This document shows, piece by piece, positions 1 to 5,552 of a stretch of 8,504 nt of DNA. The notes beneath the pieces are model-generated. The model did no database searches, was not told where the DNA came from, and saw only the letters and a list, made by a program, of their open reading frames with translations. Both the position numbers and the translations under genes were made by a program. Origin of the DNA: Atribacteria bacterium SCGC AAA255-G05 (GTDB lineage Bacteria; Atribacterota; Phoenicimicrobiia; Phoenicimicrobiales; Phoenicimicrobiaceae); contig ASPA01000069.1 in NCBI GenBank assembly GCA_000405605.1, forward strand, positions 1 through 8,504, in the 5' to 3' direction. How positions within the stretch are numbered: the stretch's first letter is position 1; every line of letters begins with the position of its first letter.

Positions 1-152
1 TTACTTCCAATAAAAGTTTTGACTCCTGGGCTGAGATGATGGGTGATAGTATCATGACCACAGCACTCTTGGATCGCTTATTACATCATGCCAGGATTTT
101 CAACCTGGAAGGTGAATCATATCGTCTTAAAAATCAAAAGAAGGGAGAATGA
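1..152 (+). CDS. istB: IS21-family transposition helper ATPase IstB, C-terminal end (partial)
   Basis: Only the last 49 codons are inside the window; the reading frame starts at base 3 and stops with TGA at 150-152. The peptide begins TSNKSFDSWAEMMGD, continues through TALLDRLLHHARIFNLEG and ends in a short basic tail. This is the characteristic C-terminus of IstB, the AAA+ ATPase that assists the IstA transposase of IS21-family elements, with the conserved TSN, the aromatic-Trp segment and the LLDRLLHH motif. The Walker motifs and the istA gene would lie upstream, outside the window. The frame is intact to the stop and is followed by IS terminal repeats, so the element end appears well preserved. 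Whether the whole element is active cannot be judged here. Confidence 0.92.
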   Translation, partial: TSNKSFDSWAEMMGDSIMTTALLDRLLHHARIFNLEGESYRLKNQKKGE

Positions 153-175
153 TCATTTCTAGTTTCTTGTTAAAT

Positions 176-264
176 GGGAAATCTATTTACCGTGGTATAG
201 GGAAATATCTTTACCACACTAATAGGAAATGTACTTACCGAAGGGATGGGAAAAGTGCTTGACA
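176..264 (+). repeat. Four 17-bp IS21 terminal repeats on a 24-bp pitch
   Basis: The copies are GGGAAATCTATTTACCG (176), GGGAAATATCTTTACCA (200), AGGAAATGTACTTACCG (224) and GGGAAAAGTGCTTGACA (248). The starts are exactly 24 bases apart. The GGGAAA head and TTACC tail are conserved while the middle varies, as expected for a bipartite protein site read on one DNA face. These are probably the IstA binding sites of the right end (inference from IS21 biology). The outermost copy departs from the others in its tail, where TTACCG becomes TTGACA. Confidence 0.85.
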
Positions 265-287
265 TTTACATTTCTCTACGATATACG
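259..287 (+). promoter_or_regulatory. Possible hybrid promoter: -35 in the IS end, -10 in host DNA
   Basis: A perfect TTGACA lies at 259-264, the last six bases of the IS end. Seventeen bases later is TATACG (282-287), a four-of-six match to the -10 box. The rhomboid gene starts 56 bases further on. In IS21 itself a -35 box in the right end is known to form a strong junction promoter when two copies sit in tandem, so the -35 is credible. Its use with this host -10 is an inference. Confidence 0.45.
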
Positions 288-321
288 ATATACTATATAC
301 GAAATACTAAATACTAACGAC
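273..321 (+). repeat. Degenerate heptamer array upstream of the rhomboid gene
   Basis: Seven units fall in exact 7-bp phase: TCTCTAC (273), GATATAC (280 and 287), TATATAC (294), GAAATAC (301), TAAATAC (308) and TAACGAC (315). The array fills the space between the IS end and the ribosome site of the next gene. The segment 279-296 recurs inverted at 7601-7618, and the 15-mer AATACTAACGACTAT (310-324) recurs at 3561-3575. Confidence 0.85.
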
Positions 322-342
322 TATCCAAAGGTGTGCTAATTT

Positions 343-1017
343 ATGTTTCCTGTTTATGACGATGTACCAACAAAAAAATTTCCCTTAATAACAGTAGCAT
401 TAATTGTGCTAAATTCAATAGTATATTTATATCAAATATCCTTAGGTGAAAGGTTCGCTGAATTTATCTATTCAATGGGTTTGCTTCCTTTTGAAATTAC
501 TCATCATATCGATCTTTTGCCTTCCGGTCCATCACCTATTTATTTAACTATATTTTCCTCTATGTTTATGCATGGCAGTATTGTTCACTTATTAGGAAAC
601 ATGTTATTTTTATGGATATTTGGAAATAATGTAGAGGATTATTTAGGTAGAAAAAAATTTGTAATCTTTTATCTGTTTTGTGGAATAATTGCTGCCCTCA
701 CGCAAATATTTATTAATCCTGATTCTAAAGTACCAATGGTTGGAGCAAGTGGGGCAATAGCCGGTGTATTAGGAGCGTATTTATTGCTCTATCCCCGAGC
801 TAAAGTAACTACGGTAATTATCTTTGGTTTTTTTATAAGATTGATTAAAATTCCTGCGGTAGTAGTATTAGGTTTTTGGATAATATACCAATTTTTATAT
901 GGCATATCTTCTTTGGCGGCTAGAACAGGAGAGGGTGGGGTAGCCTGGTTTGCTCACATTGGCGGCTTTATTTGCGGGATTATAATAATTAAACTATTTA
1001 AAAAGTTTTTGGAATAG
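343..1017 (+). CDS. Rhomboid-family intramembrane serine protease
   Basis: The 224-residue protein is a rhomboid protease, a polytopic membrane enzyme that cleaves transmembrane segments of other proteins within the bilayer. The catalytic serine is S136 in the GASG motif (134-137). The partner histidine is H205 in the AHIGG motif of the last membrane segment. The HLLGN stretch (82-86) supplies the usual oxyanion histidine and asparagine. Hydrophobic stretches near 15-33, 66-95, 104-125, 131-151, 156-186 and 203-218 fit the six-helix bacterial core with no extra domain. It starts at ATG after AAAGGTG (327-333). It stands alone on its transcript between two repeat-filled gaps, with an IS21 end just upstream. 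The substrate cannot be told from sequence. Confidence 0.93.
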   Translation: MFPVYDDVPTKKFPLITVALIVLNSIVYLYQISLGERFAEFIYSMGLLPFEITHHIDLLPSGPSPIYLTIFSSMFMHGSIVHLLGNMLFLWIFGNNVEDYLGRKKFVIFYLFCGIIAALTQIFINPDSKVPMVGASGAIAGVLGAYLLLYPRAKVTTVIIFGFFIRLIKIPAVVVLGFWIIYQFLYGISSLAARTGEGGVAWFAHIGGFICGIIIIKLFKKFLE

Positions 1018-1044
1018 TATATCGTATTTCGTATTTTGTATTTC
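1017..1044 (+). repeat. Heptamer array starting at the rhomboid stop codon
   Basis: Four in-phase units follow at once after the gene: GTATATC (1017), GTATTTC (1024), GTATTTT (1031) and GTATTTC (1038). The first unit uses the G of the TAG stop codon. On the other strand these read as GATATAC and GAAATAC, the same words as the array at 280-307, so this is an inverted relative of it. Confidence 0.8.
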
Positions 1045-1081
1045 GTTCAGATTTATCTTGATATATTTAAACTAAAAATTT

Positions 1082-1123
1082 AAAGCGAAAAACTAAAAAC
1101 CATAATTTAAAATCCAGAACCTA
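1082..1123 (+). repeat. Heptamer array of the AAAGCGA/AAAACTA type
   Basis: Units in 7-bp phase are AAAGCGA (1082), AAAACTA (1089), AAAACCA (1096), TAATTTA (1103), AAATCCA (1110) and GAACCTA (1117). The series shifts from A-rich words to the CCAGAA type seen at 3446-3473. An inverted relative containing GGTTTTTCGCTTTTAGC lies at about 6443-6459. Confidence 0.65.
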
Positions 1124-1147
1124 TTTTGGTATTATACTATTTCTTTT

Positions 1148-1206
1148 GTATGGGGGGGGTTCATCCGCCCTGGATTTTTTGGAGGTTTGATAAATCAAAC
1201 CCCTAC
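1148..1206. repeat. 59-bp element with GTA(T)GGGG/CCCCTAC ends and internal hairpin
   Basis: The element begins GTATGGGGGGGG and ends ATCAAACCCCTAC. Its right half is a near-perfect hairpin, GGTTTGAT (1184-1191) with ATCAAACC (1194-1201). Its left half, GGTTCATCCGCCC, looks like an eroded copy of a similar hairpin. A T-rich linker lies between. The overall plan, GTAGGGG end, hairpin, linker, hairpin, CCCCTAC end, matches the better preserved element at 7641-7717, so I treat them as one family with different palindromic cores. It may be a small non-autonomous mobile repeat (inference). Confidence 0.65.
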
Positions 1207-1223
1207 TTTTTTCTCTTTTTATT

Positions 1224-1251
1224 TCTTTACGATATACGACATACGATATAC
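1224..1251 (+). repeat. Heptamer array upstream of the kinase promoter
   Basis: Units are TCTTTAC (1224), GATATAC (1231), GACATAC (1238) and GATATAC (1245), in exact 7-bp phase and in the same orientation as the array at 273-321. It ends ten bases before the -35 box of the next promoter. Confidence 0.8.
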
Positions 1252-1260
1252 GAGCAAAGA

Positions 1261-1289
1261 TTGATAAATATACTTAATTAAGCTATAAT
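1261..1289 (+). promoter_or_regulatory. Sigma-70-type promoter of the kinase-CBS-tmk operon
   Basis: TTGATA (1261-1266), a 17-base spacer and a perfect TATAAT (1284-1289) form a near-consensus housekeeping promoter. Transcription would begin near 1296, giving a leader of about 43 bases that carries the AAGGAAGGGA ribosome site (1323-1332). The surrounding DNA is AT-rich, but both boxes and the spacing fit well. No operator palindrome is evident around it. Confidence 0.75.
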
Positions 1290-1338
1290 TTTAAAAATAT
1301 CTATAAAAATTAGCATAAGAAAAAGGAAGGGATAAAAT

Positions 1339-2271
1339 ATGATAGGCACTATTACCTTAAATCCGGCCATAGATGTGATTTTAGAGGTTAGTAATTTAAA
1401 AATAAATCATTACAATAAAGTTCTAAATGCCCATACCACTTCTGGGGGTAAAGGGATAAATGTGTCTAAAGCTATTAGGGGATATGGCAGAGAAACTATC
1501 GCTGTCGGATTTTTGGGAGGCGGCAGAGGGAGAATGATAGAAGAAGAACTAAGAGGGCTGGGCATAACTACTAATTTTTGGCATATTGAAGAGAAGACTA
1601 GAAGCAATACAATTATTTCAGATAAAAAAGCGGGAGAGCATACCTTACTTAGTGAGCCAGGACCTAAAATTACAGAATATGACTTAGAGATGCTAAAATC
1701 AATCTTTTATCGGGTTATGTCTCAATGTAGTGCAGTTACACTATCTGGAAGTTTGCCTCGAGGAGTTCCTGTAAACATATATGGAGATTTAATTTCCATT
1801 GCCAAGGAAAGAGGAGTAAAAACTATTTTAGACACTTCCGGAGAACAATTTATAAAAGGTTTAGAGAAAAGGCCTTTTTTAGCAAAGCCCGACCTTCGAG
1901 AAAACAATCGAGTTTTTGGAATTAAAATTGATAAGGAAAGAGACGCGATTAAAGCAGCAAAAGAAGTTGTGCAGAGAGGGGCAGAAATTGGTGTAGTTTC
2001 TCTGGAACAAAAAAAAGATATAATTGCTACCCGAGATGAAATATGGTTTGCCGAAACTGACTATCATGAAATCGTAAATTTAATCGGAGCAGGCGATGCA
2101 TTGATTGCAGGATTTGCAATTGCCTTAACCGAAGAGGGGAAAAATCTTGAGGAAGCAATAAAATTTTCTATGGCCTGTGCTTTAGCCAGTGCACTAAGAG
2201 AAGAAGAGGAATTTAGTTCAAGAGAAGAGGTAGAGAAATGTCTTCAGTGTGTTAACGTTAAAAGATTATAA
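1339..2271 (+). CDS. PfkB-family sugar kinase, 1-phosphofructokinase-like
   Basis: The 310-residue protein has the plan of the 1-phosphofructokinase/tagatose-6-phosphate kinase branch of the PfkB family, which phosphorylates sugar phosphates with ATP in the cytosol. Visible are the N-terminal TLNPAID, the GGKGINVS substrate loop (36-43), TLSGSLPRGVP (134-144) and the catalytic GAGDALIAG (250-258), with D253 as the expected base. Two signatures deviate: the usual KPN...E reads KPDLRE (183-188), and the SLG..G phosphate-contact segment reads SLEQKK (221-226). The exact sugar is therefore uncertain. It starts at ATG after AAGGAAGGGA and is first in an operon with the CBS protein (28-bp gap) and tmk. 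No phosphotransferase-system gene is beside it, unlike many fruK loci. Confidence 0.87.
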   Translation: MIGTITLNPAIDVILEVSNLKINHYNKVLNAHTTSGGKGINVSKAIRGYGRETIAVGFLGGGRGRMIEEELRGLGITTNFWHIEEKTRSNTIISDKKAGEHTLLSEPGPKITEYDLEMLKSIFYRVMSQCSAVTLSGSLPRGVPVNIYGDLISIAKERGVKTILDTSGEQFIKGLEKRPFLAKPDLRENNRVFGIKIDKERDAIKAAKEVVQRGAEIGVVSLEQKKDIIATRDEIWFAETDYHEIVNLIGAGDALIAGFAIALTEEGKNLEEAIKFSMACALASALREEEEFSSREEVEKCLQCVNVKRL

Positions 2272-2299
2272 AGATAAATAGAAAGAGGGGATAATCTAA

Positions 2300-2752
2300 T
2301 TGAAAATAAAGAATATTATGATTCGGGATGTTACCAGTGTCTTAGCCACATGTAAATTGGTAGATTTGATAGGTATATTATCCAGACATAAAATTACCGG
2401 GCTTCCGGTGGTTAATAATAATCAAGAGGTTGTCGGATTTATATCTCTGCATGACATAATCAGAGCCACCCTGCCGAATTATTTAGGAATTATAAATAGT
2501 GATTCCATCCTTTCTGAATTTATACAATTATCTAAAAGTTTAAAAGAATACTCTCAACGTCCAGTAGAAGAATTTATGAGAAAAAATATTGTTACTATCG
2601 ATGAAGATAACAATGAAGTTTTAGCAGCGGATTTGCTAATTAGAAATGAAATTCAAAGACTTCCTGTCTTGCGAAATGGGAAATTAGTGGGAATAGTAAC
2701 TCTAACTGATATTTGCCGAGTGCTTATGAACAATAATGAAAATAATAACTAA
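2300..2752 (+). CDS. Two-CBS-domain protein
   Basis: The 150-residue cytosolic protein is a tandem pair of CBS motifs with almost nothing else. The first spans about residues 3-56 (IMIRDVTSV, ITGLPVVN, VVGFISLHDII) and the second about 90-143 (FMRKNIVTI, IQRLPVLRNGKLVGIVTLTDI). A 30-residue linker joins them. Such pairs bind adenosine nucleotides and act as sensors. Which ligand or partner applies here cannot be told. I choose the TTG start at 2300 because GAGGGG (2285-2290) lies nine bases upstream. The gene sits between the sugar kinase and tmk with short gaps, so it is probably co-transcribed and may report adenylate state for that pathway (inference). The C-terminus ends in an Asn-rich tail (NNNENNN). 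Confidence 0.9.
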   Translation: MKIKNIMIRDVTSVLATCKLVDLIGILSRHKITGLPVVNNNQEVVGFISLHDIIRATLPNYLGIINSDSILSEFIQLSKSLKEYSQRPVEEFMRKNIVTIDEDNNEVLAADLLIRNEIQRLPVLRNGKLVGIVTLTDICRVLMNNNENNN

Positions 2753-2773
2753 TTAAAATTGCCGAGGTATATA

Positions 2774-3436
2774 ATGAAAAAAGGGTTATTTATAACTTTT
2801 GAAGGGCTTGAAGGCTGTGGGAAAACTACCCAGGCAAAGATGCTTTTCGATTTTTTAATTAAACAAAAAATTCCTTCTATCTATACTAAAGAGCCGGGAG
2901 GAACAAAGATTGGAGATAAAATACGTAAAATTCTTCTCGACCAAAAAAATGATGGTATGGATTATAAAAGCGAAATGCTATTATTTTTAGCTTCTCGGGC
3001 AGAAAATGTCAGATTAATAATTTTACCAGCATTAGAAGAGGGGAAGGTAGTTATATCTGATCGTTTTTATGATTCTACCACTGCTTATCAAGGGTACGGA
3101 AGGGGTATAGATTTAAAAATTATAAAGCATCTAAATAACTTGGTTGTGGGGAAAGCCATTCCTGATTTAACCTTCATCTTAGATATTGATCCATACGAAG
3201 GATTAAGGAGATCAGCTTCTTTTGGTAATTCGCATGAAATGCGATTCGAAGAAGAATTTTTAAATAAAAAAATTATCGAAGGAAAATTATTTTTAGAAAG
3301 AGTTCGACACGGCTATTACCAATTATCTCGTGAAGAAACAGGAAGAATTAAAATAATTGATGCTAACAGGAACAAAGAAGATATATTTGAAGAAATAGTC
3401 AAAATTGTGAATAAAAAAGTTAGCCATATCTATTAA
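2774..3436 (+). CDS. tmk: Thymidylate kinase
   Basis: This enzyme phosphorylates dTMP to dTDP with ATP, an essential step to dTTP. Its 220 residues are a normal or slightly long size. Visible are the P-loop GLEGCGKTT (11-19), the EPGGT substrate loop (40-44), ASRAEN (73-78), the DRF motif (96-98) with the downstream STTAYQG, and the late RFEEEFL and RVRHGYYQL segments of the lid and C-terminal helix. I prefer the ATG at 2774 to a TTG 15 bases earlier: GAGGT (2764-2768) is then properly placed, and the protein begins MKKGLFITFEG as the family does. It is third in the kinase-CBS operon, 21 bases after the CBS stop. In Bacillus tmk is followed by darA and yaaR before holB; here a repeat array takes their place. 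Confidence 0.95.
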   Translation: MKKGLFITFEGLEGCGKTTQAKMLFDFLIKQKIPSIYTKEPGGTKIGDKIRKILLDQKNDGMDYKSEMLLFLASRAENVRLIILPALEEGKVVISDRFYDSTTAYQGYGRGIDLKIIKHLNNLVVGKAIPDLTFILDIDPYEGLRRSASFGNSHEMRFEEEFLNKKIIEGKLFLERVRHGYYQLSREETGRIKIIDANRNKEDIFEEIVKIVNKKVSHIY

Positions 3437-3445
3437 ATTAAAGTA

Positions 3446-3512
3446 GAAGTCAGGAGCCAGAATCCAGAAGCCAGAATATAAAAAAGTATCAAGTATATCG
3501 TATATAGTAAAG
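3446..3512 (+). repeat. Heptamer arrays of CCAGAA and GTATAT types after tmk
   Basis: Four in-phase units occupy 3446-3473: GAAGTCA, GGAGCCA (3453), GAATCCA (3460) and GAAGCCA (3467). Twelve bases on, a second set runs AGTATCA (3485), AGTATAT (3492), CGTATAT (3499) and AGTAAAG (3506). The first type recurs at 6328-6355 and, inverted, at 6404-6431. Bases 3513-3538 hold no clear repeat. Confidence 0.8.
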
Positions 3513-3538
3513 ATGGTTAGCCTGATAGTTAGATTAAT

Positions 3539-3673
3539 TTGTATCTTGCATCTTGTATTTAATACTAACGACTATTCACTATTCACTAACGACTAGTTAA
3601 TTGGTCAATTGGCGAATCGGTAAATTGGTTAATTGATATTAACTGGCCAACTGATACGCAATACGCTCCACGC
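3539..3673 (+). repeat. Long heptamer/octamer array filling the tmk-holB gap
   Basis: Eight heptamers run from 3539 to 3594: TTGTATC, TTGCATC (3546), TTGTATT (3553), TAATACT (3560), AACGACT (3567), ATTCACT (3574 and 3581) and AACGACT (3588). The period then becomes eight: TTAATTGG (3597), TCAATTGG (3605), CGAATCGG (3613), TAAATTGG (3621), TTAATTGA (3629), TATTAACT (3637), GGCCAACT (3645). It returns to seven with GATACGC (3653), AATACGC (3660) and TCCACGC (3667). The array ends four bases before the holB ribosome site. I see no convincing promoter; one may lie in the repeats. Confidence 0.85.
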
Positions 3674-3690
3674 TAATAAGGGAGTAATTT

Positions 3691-4698
3691 ATGTCTTTCA
3701 ATGATATAGTGGGACAGGAAAGAGCAATAAAAATACTGACAAAATCTCTAAAAGAGAATAAAATCTCTTCATCTTATATTTTTGTCGGAAGCGAAGGGAC
3801 CGGGAAAAAGCTAACGGCTATAGAATTTACCAAGGCGGTAAATTGTTTAAACCTTAATAAAGATTTAGAAGCTTGCGAAGATTGTCAATCGTGTAGTGAG
3901 ATTAGTAAACAACGCAGCCCGGATTTAAAAATAATTGAACCAATCAAGAATTCGATAAAGATTGAACAAATACGAGAAATGCGAAAAGAGATTGGACTGA
4001 AGCCTTTTAAAAATAGAAAGAAGATATACATAATAGACAAAGCAGAAAAAATGACCATCGAGGCGTCAAATTGTTTATTAAAAACCATTGAAGAACCGCC
4101 TTATTACGCAATAATAATTCTTATTTGCTCAAAGATAGATCCAATTTTGCCTACTATAGTCTCACGTTGCCATATAATAAATTTTGGGTTGATATCCTCT
4201 TATAAAATAAAAGAGTTTTTATTAAATAAAAACAAAAATATAGAAAAAGAGAAATCTGAAATTATTTCTAAATTAGCTCAAGGGAGCATCGGAAGCGCTT
4301 TAAAATTGTTATCAGCTGAGGAATATTTTATTAGAAGGGAAGAAGTACTAGACTACTTATCAACCATATCTCCCGGAAAATATGGTGACGATATTTTCGC
4401 AAAAGTTGAAAAGATGGTATCTGAAATAGATAGAGTAGAAGAGGTTTTAGAAATGATAAAATTATGGTATCGGGATATCTTAATTATCAAAAATACAGGA
4501 GATCAAAAGTATATTGCCAATTGTGATAAATTAGAAATACTTGAGGAAAAATCTAAAATCTATTCTCAGGAAATTCTAATTGATATTTTGGATTATTTAG
4601 AAAAAGTAGAAGAATATTTGATAAAAAATGTGAATAAACGTCTTATTTTTGAAAGATTATATATAAAGATGGTAGGTGTTGAGTATTGCCTAAAGTAA
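3691..4698 (+). CDS. holB: DNA polymerase III delta' subunit (clamp loader)
   Basis: The 335-residue protein is the delta' subunit of the replicative clamp loader, which with delta and the DnaX subunits opens the sliding clamp. It starts FNDIVGQE, has a P-loop-like GSEGTGKK (33-40), a four-cysteine zinc site (C52, C62, C65, C68), the IIDKAEKM segment (114-121) in the Walker B place, LLKTIEEPP (129-137) and the SRC motif (158-160). The threonine or serine after the P-loop lysine and the Walker B acidic pair are altered. This is usual for delta', which is a structural, not ATP-hydrolysing, member. The ATG follows TAAGGGAG (3677-3684). It overlaps ricT by 13 bases, and the holB-ricT pair is conserved in Firmicutes. 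Confidence 0.93.
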   Translation: MSFNDIVGQERAIKILTKSLKENKISSSYIFVGSEGTGKKLTAIEFTKAVNCLNLNKDLEACEDCQSCSEISKQRSPDLKIIEPIKNSIKIEQIREMRKEIGLKPFKNRKKIYIIDKAEKMTIEASNCLLKTIEEPPYYAIIILICSKIDPILPTIVSRCHIINFGLISSYKIKEFLLNKNKNIEKEKSEIISKLAQGSIGSALKLLSAEEYFIRREEVLDYLSTISPGKYGDDIFAKVEKMVSEIDRVEEVLEMIKLWYRDILIIKNTGDQKYIANCDKLEILEEKSKIYSQEILIDILDYLEKVEEYLIKNVNKRLIFERLYIKMVGVEYCLK

Positions 4699-5552
4699 CT
4701 GGTTTAAAATTTGCCAAAACAAATTATATCTATTATTTTAAAATTAACAATAAAATTATATTAAAGAAAGGGGATATTTGTTTAGTAAAAACAGCTATTG
4801 GTTTAGACTTGGGCAAAGTAGCGATCCCTTACAAATATATAAAAAATGATGAAATAGATACCCCGCTTAAAAATGTACTTAGAAAAGCGAATGAAGAGGA
4901 TTTTAAGAAACTCGAAATAATAAAGCAAGAGGAAATTGATGCATCAAATATCTGTAAAGAGAAAATTAAAAAATATAAATTGCCCATGAAATTGGTTTAC
5001 GCAAAGTATTTATTTGATAAAAGTCGGCTAATATTCTATTTTGTTTCTACTCAACGAATAGATTTTCGAGAATTGGTTAAAGAATTAGCTAAAGTCTTTA
5101 AAACTAAAATCGAGCTGAGACAGATTGGAGTAAGGGATGGAACAAAATTAATAGGTGGAATGGGAATTTGTGGGAGAGAAGTGTGCTGCGTTTCTTATAT
5201 TCAAAACTTTACTCCAATTCATATTAATATGGCTAAAGTACAAAAAATTGCTCTGAATCAATCTAAAATATCAGGCCTTTGCGGTAGATTAATGTGCTGC
5301 CTATCTTACGAATCTGAGTTCTATAAAGAGAGCTTAAAAAAGTATCCTAAATTGAGAGATAATGTTGAAACAGAGAAAGGCAAAGGAAAAGTTATAGAGA
5401 TAAATGTGTTAAAAAAGTATATTATAGTTGAATTAGAAAGCGATTCCAGTAGCAAGAATGGTAGTATTAAGAAAAGAATTAAGATATCCGAAGAAGAATT
5501 TGAAAAACAGGGAATAAAAAATAAAAGTACAAAAAATAATGATACTAAATAA
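4686..5552 (+). CDS. ricT: PSP1-domain protein RicT/YaaT
   Basis: The 288-residue protein belongs to the PSP1/YaaT family. The N-terminal part carries the family pattern of a YYF segment, LKKGD (26-30) and the TAIGLDLGKV turn (36-45). The centre holds two related cysteine clusters, GICGREVCCVSY (C162, C167, C168) and GLCGRLMCCLSY (C199, C204, C205). In Bacillus RicT forms a complex with RicA and RicF that carries [4Fe-4S] clusters and directs RNase Y in mRNA maturation, with effects on sporulation and biofilm. All six cysteines being present supports metal binding. The TTG start at 4686 is set by GGTAGGTG (4671-4678) seven bases upstream and overlaps holB by 13 bases, so translation is probably coupled. 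The Lys/Asn-rich tail (about 252-288) is variable. RicA and RicF are not in this window. Confidence 0.92.
   Translation: MPKVTGLKFAKTNYIYYFKINNKIILKKGDICLVKTAIGLDLGKVAIPYKYIKNDEIDTPLKNVLRKANEEDFKKLEIIKQEEIDASNICKEKIKKYKLPMKLVYAKYLFDKSRLIFYFVSTQRIDFRELVKELAKVFKTKIELRQIGVRDGTKLIGGMGICGREVCCVSYIQNFTPIHINMAKVQKIALNQSKISGLCGRLMCCLSYESEFYKESLKKYPKLRDNVETEKGKGKVIEINVLKKYIIVELESDSSSKNGSIKKRIKISEEEFEKQGIKNKSTKNNDTK

Larger units (their letters stand above)
1..264 (+). mobile_element. Right end of an IS21-family insertion sequence
   Basis: The istB tail is followed by 112 bases that contain four regularly spaced copies of a 17-bp site, ending in CA at 263-264, as expected for the TG...CA ends of IS21 elements. 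I place the right end at 264 because the fourth repeat unit stops there and the heptamer-repeat DNA typical of host gaps begins within a few bases. The left end, istA and the target duplication are outside the window, so the exact boundary is not proven. Known for the family: IS21 ends carry multiple copies of a transposase-binding repeat. Confidence 0.8.
1018..1338. other. 321-bp gene-free gap: repeats plus one promoter
   Basis: The gap holds three heptamer arrays (1017-1044, 1082-1123, 1224-1251), one GTAGGGG-type palindromic element (1148-1206) and the promoter and leader of the downstream operon (1261-1338). I see no open frame with a ribosome site and no structured RNA here. The hairpin GGTTTGAT/ATCAAACC (1184-1201), followed after a few bases by a T-rich tract (1207-1220), might stop transcription, but it is part of the palindromic element and this is weak evidence. 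Confidence 0.6.

Noticed and set aside
273..321. The repeat arrays as a CRISPR
   Set aside because: Units of seven or eight bases follow each other with no spacers and drift in sequence; there are no 23-40 bp repeats and no cas genes.
1410..2067. Three minus-strand open frames (1410-1607, 1722-1907, 1879-2067)
   Set aside because: They lie fully antisense to the PfkB kinase, which has family motifs throughout; the frames show no recognisable domain or ribosome site.
2759..2773. TTG at 2759 as the start of tmk
   Set aside because: It would place the GAGGT ribosome site inside the gene and add MPRYI before the usual family start; the ATG at 2774 fits better.
3885..4088. Minus-strand open frame inside holB
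   Set aside because: Antisense shadow of the zinc and P-loop region of holB, with no domain of its own.
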